This document shows, piece by piece, positions 60,246-64,000 of a DNA stretch of 64,000 nt. Location of the stretch: contig JADJUS010000022.1 in NCBI GenBank assembly GCA_016716905.1, forward strand, positions 1,661,501 to 1,725,500, read 5' to 3'. The number at the start of each line of letters is the position of its first letter. Positions within the stretch are counted from its first letter, which is position 1. Under the pieces are notes generated by a model that saw only the letters and a program-made list of their open reading frames with translations, was not told where the DNA came from and did not search any database. The translations under genes and the position numbers were made by a program. The DNA comes from Acidobacteriota bacterium (GTDB lineage Bacteria; Acidobacteriota; Vicinamibacteria; Vicinamibacterales; SCN-69-37).

Positions 60246-61499
60246 GTGCCAACAACCTCACGCCGCACCATCATGGTGCTTCTCAGTGCTTTCAGCCTGA
60301 TGGCGTACGTGCTGCGGATGAATATTTCCGTGGCGTCGCCGTTCATGATGACCGAGCTGCAACTGGACAAAGTCCAGATGGGCCGCGTCTTCAGCGCGTT
60401 CATGCTCGGCTACGCGTTATTCCAGGTGCCGTGGGGTGTGTCGGGCGACAGGCTTGGGCCAGGTCGTATCCTCGGGTGGGCCGCCATCGCCTGGACCGTG
60501 GCGACGGTGCTGACCGGGTTGCTGCCGGGATGGCTGGTGCCTGCGGGCATGGCCTCGCTCGTGATGCTCATCGTGCTGCGCTTCCTGCTCGGCGCCAGCC
60601 AGGCCGCCGCGTATCCCGTGGCGGCGCGCGCCATTGTCAGCTGGATGCCGCCCACCAGCCGGGCCACGTCGTTTTCCGCGCTGATCGTTGCGATGGCGTT
60701 TGGCTCCGCGTTCACGCCCCCGATGGTGTCGTGGGCCATGGAGAACTTTGGATGGCGCGTGTCGTTCTACGTCTGCGCCCTCCTTGCTCTGGCGCTGACT
60801 GTGGCGTGGTATCGGTCGGCCGGGTCCCGCCTGGACACGATTGGTGACGCCGCGGCTGTCGGCACCGGCCCTGCGCAAGCCTGGTGGGCGCCACTGAAAG
60901 ACCGTCGAGTCTCACTGCTCTCGCTCAGCTACTTCTTCAACAGCTATGTCCTGTTCATGTTCGTCTTCTGGCTGTATCTCTTCCTGGTGGAGCAGCGCCA
61001 GATGAGCATCATGTCGAGCGGCTTCTACACCAGCATTCCGTTTGTGCTGGCAATGTTCTTCGCGCCTGCGGCCGGCATCATCTGCGATCGCCTCTCTATC
61101 AAGTACGGCCCCACCCTCGGTCGCCGCATCGTCGCCATGACGGCCCTTGTGCATTCGTCGATCTTTCTCGTGCTCGGCGTGGACGTGGCGGATCAGACGC
61201 TGGCGGTGGCGGGGCTGTCACTGGCCGTGGCGTTTCTCCTCTGTACGGAAGTGGCGTACTGGTCGGCGTCCATGGACCTGGGCGGCGCGAACAGCGGCAC
61301 CGTAGGCGGCATCATGAACATGGCCGGCAACCTCGGCGGCGTCGTGTCAACCGCGCTGGTGCCGATTCTGATCAAGCACTGGGGCTGGCCGTTTGCGTTC
61401 CAGTCGGCCGCCGCCCTGGGCCTTGTGGCCGCCGCCCTCTGGTTGCTTGTGCGCATGGAAGACGGAAAAGGAGCCGACGCGCGTGCAGTCGCGCATTGA
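60246..61499 (+). CDS. MFS transporter (ACS/sialate-like anion cotransporter type)
   Basis: About 417 residues and twelve membrane helices. The major facilitator motif between helices 2 and 3 is VPWGVSGDRLGPGRILGW, and the first helices (LLSAFSLMAYVLRMNISVASPFMM) fit the anion:cation symporter group. The substrate could be a sarcosine precursor or another organic acid, inferred from the head-to-head position with sox genes. GTG at 60246 leaves six bases to the soxA start; ATG at 60273 is an alternative that would leave more room for a promoter. The M19 gene overlaps its 3' end. Confidence 0.87.
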   Translation: MPTTSRRTIMVLLSAFSLMAYVLRMNISVASPFMMTELQLDKVQMGRVFSAFMLGYALFQVPWGVSGDRLGPGRILGWAAIAWTVATVLTGLLPGWLVPAGMASLVMLIVLRFLLGASQAAAYPVAARAIVSWMPPTSRATSFSALIVAMAFGSAFTPPMVSWAMENFGWRVSFYVCALLALALTVAWYRSAGSRLDTIGDAAAVGTGPAQAWWAPLKDRRVSLLSLSYFFNSYVLFMFVFWLYLFLVEQRQMSIMSSGFYTSIPFVLAMFFAPAAGIICDRLSIKYGPTLGRRIVAMTALVHSSIFLVLGVDVADQTLAVAGLSLAVAFLLCTEVAYWSASMDLGGANSGTVGGIMNMAGNLGGVVSTALVPILIKHWGWPFAFQSAAALGLVAAALWLLVRMEDGKGADARAVAH

Positions 61500-62505
61500 C
61501 CGCCTTCACGCCCCGGGTCTCATTGACCTGCACTACGACCTGGGGATGGATCTGTACGAGAAGCGCCGGGAACCCGGGGTGCTCGTGCGCGACTATCGCG
61601 ACGACATGCGCGCCGGCGGCATGGGCCTGGTCGCGGCCGCGATCTACCTCGAGGACCGCTACGTGCCCGAGATGGCGCTTCGCGTGGCTCTGGCTCAGAT
61701 TGCCCGCATCGTCGCCGAGGCTCAGGATCCTGAGGCCGCTCGCGACTTCGTGGTGTGCCGCAATCTGCGCGACATCGACGCCGCGCGCGAGGCTCACAAG
61801 ATTGCGCTGGTGATCACCATGGAAGGTGTAGAGCCGCTGGGGACCGACCTCAATCTGCTGCACATCTTTCATCAACTGGGTGTGCGGGTGATTGGGCTCA
61901 CGCACGTCAGGCGCAACATGGCTGGCGACGGTGGTGTATTTGCGCCGCAGGGCTCATCGCGTCACGGCCTGACGGCTTTTGGTAAGGATGTGGTGCGCGA
62001 GTGTGAGGCGTTGCGCATCCTGGTCGATCTGGCGCACATCAACCCTGCGGGGTTTGACGATATCCTGTCGATCGCCACGCGTCCTCTGGCCGTGAGCCAC
62101 AGCAACGCGCGGAAGTTCTACAACATCGAGCGCAACATGAGCGACGACCAGATTCGCGCCGTCGGCGGAGCAGGCGGGGTCATCGGTGTGAACGCGGTGC
62201 TTGTGAGCCCGGCCAAGGAAGAGACAACGATTGACCGGTACATCGATCACGTTGAGCACATCGCAGCACTGGCCGGCGGGGACGCCGTGGCGATCGGCTT
62301 TGATTTCTTCGAGCGCATCTTCAACCGGCTCGCGCCCGCCGAACGTGCCGTGCTGGGCCACATTCACTTCGTGCCGGACTTGAACAACCATTCTCACGCG
62401 CGCAATGTCACTCGCCGGCTCATCGAACGCGGCTGGCCCGATGCGGATATCGAGAAGTTCCTCTACGGCAACTGGCTGCGGCTTCTCAGAGCGACGCTGG
62501 CGTAA
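61483..62505 (+). CDS. M19 membrane dipeptidase family protein
   Basis: About 340 residues of the renal dipeptidase fold. Metal-ligand regions are HYDLGMDLY near the N-terminus, Glu in VITMEGVE, His in AVSHSNARKF, His in DLAHINPAG, and Asp in AIGFDFFERIF. Such enzymes hydrolyse dipeptides, with wide or narrow substrate ranges. In pseudomonads a homologue lies beside methylglycine catabolism genes (recollection), which would fit this position after an MFS gene and facing sox genes. GTG at 61483 has AAAGGAGC upstream and overlaps the MFS gene by 17 bp. It converges on the cytochrome gene, one base apart. Confidence 0.9.
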   Translation: MQSRIDRLHAPGLIDLHYDLGMDLYEKRREPGVLVRDYRDDMRAGGMGLVAAAIYLEDRYVPEMALRVALAQIARIVAEAQDPEAARDFVVCRNLRDIDAAREAHKIALVITMEGVEPLGTDLNLLHIFHQLGVRVIGLTHVRRNMAGDGGVFAPQGSSRHGLTAFGKDVVRECEALRILVDLAHINPAGFDDILSIATRPLAVSHSNARKFYNIERNMSDDQIRAVGGAGGVIGVNAVLVSPAKEETTIDRYIDHVEHIAALAGGDAVAIGFDFFERIFNRLAPAERAVLGHIHFVPDLNNHSHARNVTRRLIERGWPDADIEKFLYGNWLRLLRATLA

Positions 62506-62506
62506 A

Positions 62507-62989
62507 TCACTTGTGCTTGTGCACCATCCCGACCATGGCTGAGTAGTAGAAGGGTTTGTAGTGCGGGCTGGTGTCGTTGTGGCACCTCACGCACGTGTCT
62601 TCCGTGGTCTTCACCGGCTTCGCGGTGACCGCATCGCCCGTGGTGGCCGCATCCACATGCGCCCGGCCCGGGCCGTGGCACCCTTCGCACTGCACGTTGG
62701 GGAACCTTGGCATGGCCCCGTCAGCCGCGATCATCTCGGGCGATCCCGTCACGTGGCACTTGATGCAGGCATTCCCCTCGCGGTTAACCGCCTGAAGCTT
62801 GTTGAGCGCCTTGCTGTGTTTGGTCTCAGCCCACGAGCTGAACTGCACCGCGTGGCAGTCTTTGCAGGCGTCTGCGCCGATATACGGCGATTGTGTGGGT
62901 GTTTGAGCGGATGGTTGGCGCGCGGCCACGCTGATGACGATGAGCGAGCCGGTGAGCGCCACCATGACCTTGCGAAACAAGCTCGGCAT
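62507..62989 (-). CDS. Four-heme cytochrome c (c554-like)
   Basis: About 160 residues with a signal peptide (ALTGSLIVISVAA) and four CxxCH heme-binding motifs: CKDCH, CIKCH, CEGCH and CVRCH. The spacing and extra His residues (AETKHSKAL, GRAHVD, SPHYKPF) suggest bis-His ligation as in cytochrome c554/NrfB-type families. It would carry electrons in the periplasm. ATG at 62989 has GGAGG upstream (before CCCCC); the frame start at 63001 is less likely. It has no visible redox partner gene in the window. Confidence 0.92.
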   Translation of the reverse strand: MPSLFRKVMVALTGSLIVISVAARQPSAQTPTQSPYIGADACKDCHAVQFSSWAETKHSKALNKLQAVNREGNACIKCHVTGSPEMIAADGAMPRFPNVQCEGCHGPGRAHVDAATTGDAVTAKPVKTTEDTCVRCHNDTSPHYKPFYYSAMVGMVHKHK

Positions 62990-63077
62990 GGGGGCCTCCA
63001 ACGAAGTCCTACACTTCGAGTCTGCGCCTGCGGCAGGAGCCTGTCAACTTTTCACCATGAAGCTAAAACCCTGCAGG

Positions 63078-64000
63078 CTAAGAAGTCGAGTCCTCCACCG
63101 CATCGGCATTCCTCGCGAAGATCAGCGACGACAGCATGAGCAGCGGCAGCGCGTATTTTTCCCACGGCATGTAACTGAACGGCATCACCACCAGAAACGA
63201 TCCGACCCCGGCCCACAAAAACACCGTGGTCATCGGCCGTGCCCCGGTGCGCCAGTTACTGAGGGTTCGACGGCCGCAGTACAGCAGGGCGGCGGTGCCC
63301 AGCGTGGCCATGGCCGCGAAGAACACCATCGTTCCCCACGCCGGCAGGTAGGACGACAGCGCCCGGTGCAGGAAGCCCACGGTCATCGCCCCTTCGCGCG
63401 TCTGCGCGAGCGACGCCTGCACGGGAAACACCAGCACGAACAGGCCCGCCAGGGCGGCGGCGCCCCAGATCGACGCGTTGATCCTGATGGCGATCGGCAA
63501 CGCCAGCAGAATGAGATAGGCGCCTGGCATCGCGAGGTAGAGCGCGAGCGCATGCAGGTCGAAGCGCAGGCCTTCGGTCAGGTAGGTGTCGCGTACCGCG
63601 CTGGCTGGCGCGATATGGCCCCCCCACAACGCGATGAGCGCAATCAGCGGAAGTGTTCCCACCAGAGCTGACATCGTGAACCTCCACGGCCGCACCGACC
63701 GCGGCCTCACCAGAAAGTCCGCAATCAACAGCGCCGGTATCAGGAACACCAGGTACTGCCGCGCGGTGGTGGCCACCATCAGGCCCACCGCCGAGAGCCA
63801 GGGTCTGCGCGAATCTACGCCGAGCACGACCAGCGCCATACCCAGCAGCGACAACATGTCGGTGAACACAAACACAGACAAGCCGACGAAATACGGGTTC
63901 AAGACAATTACGCCCAGCGCAAGAAGCGCCATGGGTGCCGAGCGCACGTGTCGACGAATGGCGAACCACCAGACTGTGGCCGCACCCCACGCAATGAACG
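63078..64000 (-). CDS. Polytopic membrane protein, glycosyltransferase GT-C-like, N-terminal part outside window
   Basis: The frame stays open to the right edge, and the residues there (FIAWGAATVWWFAIRRH before VRSAPM) read as part of a membrane helix, so the true start lies beyond the window. About 300 residues are visible with eight or nine helices. The loop-helix pattern, NPYFVGLSVFVFTDMLSLLG and TTARQYLVFLIPALLIADFLV, resembles GT-C glycosyltransferases or ArnT-type mannosyltransferases that use lipid-linked sugars. The catalytic Asp loop would be in the missing N-terminal part, so the assignment is tentative. Confidence 0.65.
   Translation of the reverse strand, partial: FIAWGAATVWWFAIRRHVRSAPMALLALGVIVLNPYFVGLSVFVFTDMLSLLGMALVVLGVDSRRPWLSAVGLMVATTARQYLVFLIPALLIADFLVRPRSVRPWRFTMSALVGTLPLIALIALWGGHIAPASAVRDTYLTEGLRFDLHALALYLAMPGAYLILLALPIAIRINASIWGAAALAGLFVLVFPVQASLAQTREGAMTVGFLHRALSSYLPAWGTMVFFAAMATLGTAALLYCGRRTLSNWRTGARPMTTVFLWAGVGSFLVVMPFSYMPWEKYALPLLMLSSLIFARNADAVEDSTS

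Noticed and set aside
63053..63064. CACCATGAAGCT as a remnant of the long inverted repeat family
   Set aside because: Twelve bases match the outer end of copies 1 and 2, but no stem or side hairpin follows, so chance cannot be excluded.

Overview
The window is 64 kb of visibly GC-rich bacterial chromosome. Housekeeping genes (galU, serS, gltX, three tRNAs) lie among many secreted peptidases, PQQ-type and FG-GAP propeller proteins, c-type cytochromes, and ABC/RND exporters. This mix, with frequent GTG starts, stop/start overlaps and many intergenic palindromes, resembles Acidobacteriota, perhaps the Vicinamibacteria. That placement is inferred from gene content only; there is no rRNA or phylogenetic marker analysis. 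No rRNA, CRISPR array, transposase, integrase or phage gene was recognised.

Layout. 1-8.6 kb: the tail of an FmdB-type protein, a frameshifted galU, serS, a lipoprotein with a metzincin-like zinc motif, an M24 peptidase, a two-heme cytochrome lipoprotein, a zinc-ribbon protein and a PQQ-propeller protein with a frameshifted C-terminus. 8.6-13.3 kb: tRNA-Ser(UGA), an M13 peptidase and a coupled pair of DUF21/CBS membrane proteins. 13.3-20.9 kb: a compact lipid-related cluster of alpha/beta hydrolase, acetoacetate-decarboxylase-like protein, small membrane protein, patatin-like protein and membrane metallophosphoesterase, converging on a cholesterol-oxidase-like GMC oxidoreductase. 21.0-24.4 kb: tRNA-Ser(GCU), divergent arsR/arsM and gltX. 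24.4-30.5 kb: an AlkA-like glycosylase, a histidine-kinase-like protein without the usual histidine, a DUF2157 protein, a Tat-exported GMC oxidoreductase, a PIN toxin-antitoxin module and tRNA-Gln.

30.6-40 kb: LEA14-like lipoprotein, lytic transglycosylase, VOC protein, XRE/DUF2975 pair, CDP-alcohol phosphotransferase, two L,D-transpeptidases, a methyltransferase, a small hydrolase, and an ApbE-DUF2271/PepSY pair. 40-52 kb: a VIT-family transporter, a MacAB-like ABC exporter (adaptor, permease, ATPase) and a complete RND efflux operon (TolC-like, adaptor, pump). 52-64 kb: an M28 peptidase, an FG-GAP protein, a sarcosine oxidase set (soxA, soxG, soxB, soxD) head-to-head with an MFS transporter and an M19 dipeptidase, a four-heme cytochrome and a truncated membrane protein at the right edge.

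The most unusual signal is the repeats. Three 225-264 bp nested inverted repeats with near-perfect 26-27 bp inner stems occupy intergenic spacers. A palindrome family built on GACCTCTGAGGTC occurs between convergent genes, inside the loop of one long inverted repeat, and as an in-frame 66 bp insert in soxA. Both tRNA-Ser genes are followed by related hairpin-rich elements. Other palindromes supply or touch the stop codons of arsM and neighbouring genes. The 13.3-20.9 kb lipid cluster and the PIN module with an unfamiliar antitoxin are the best candidates for undescribed protein systems.
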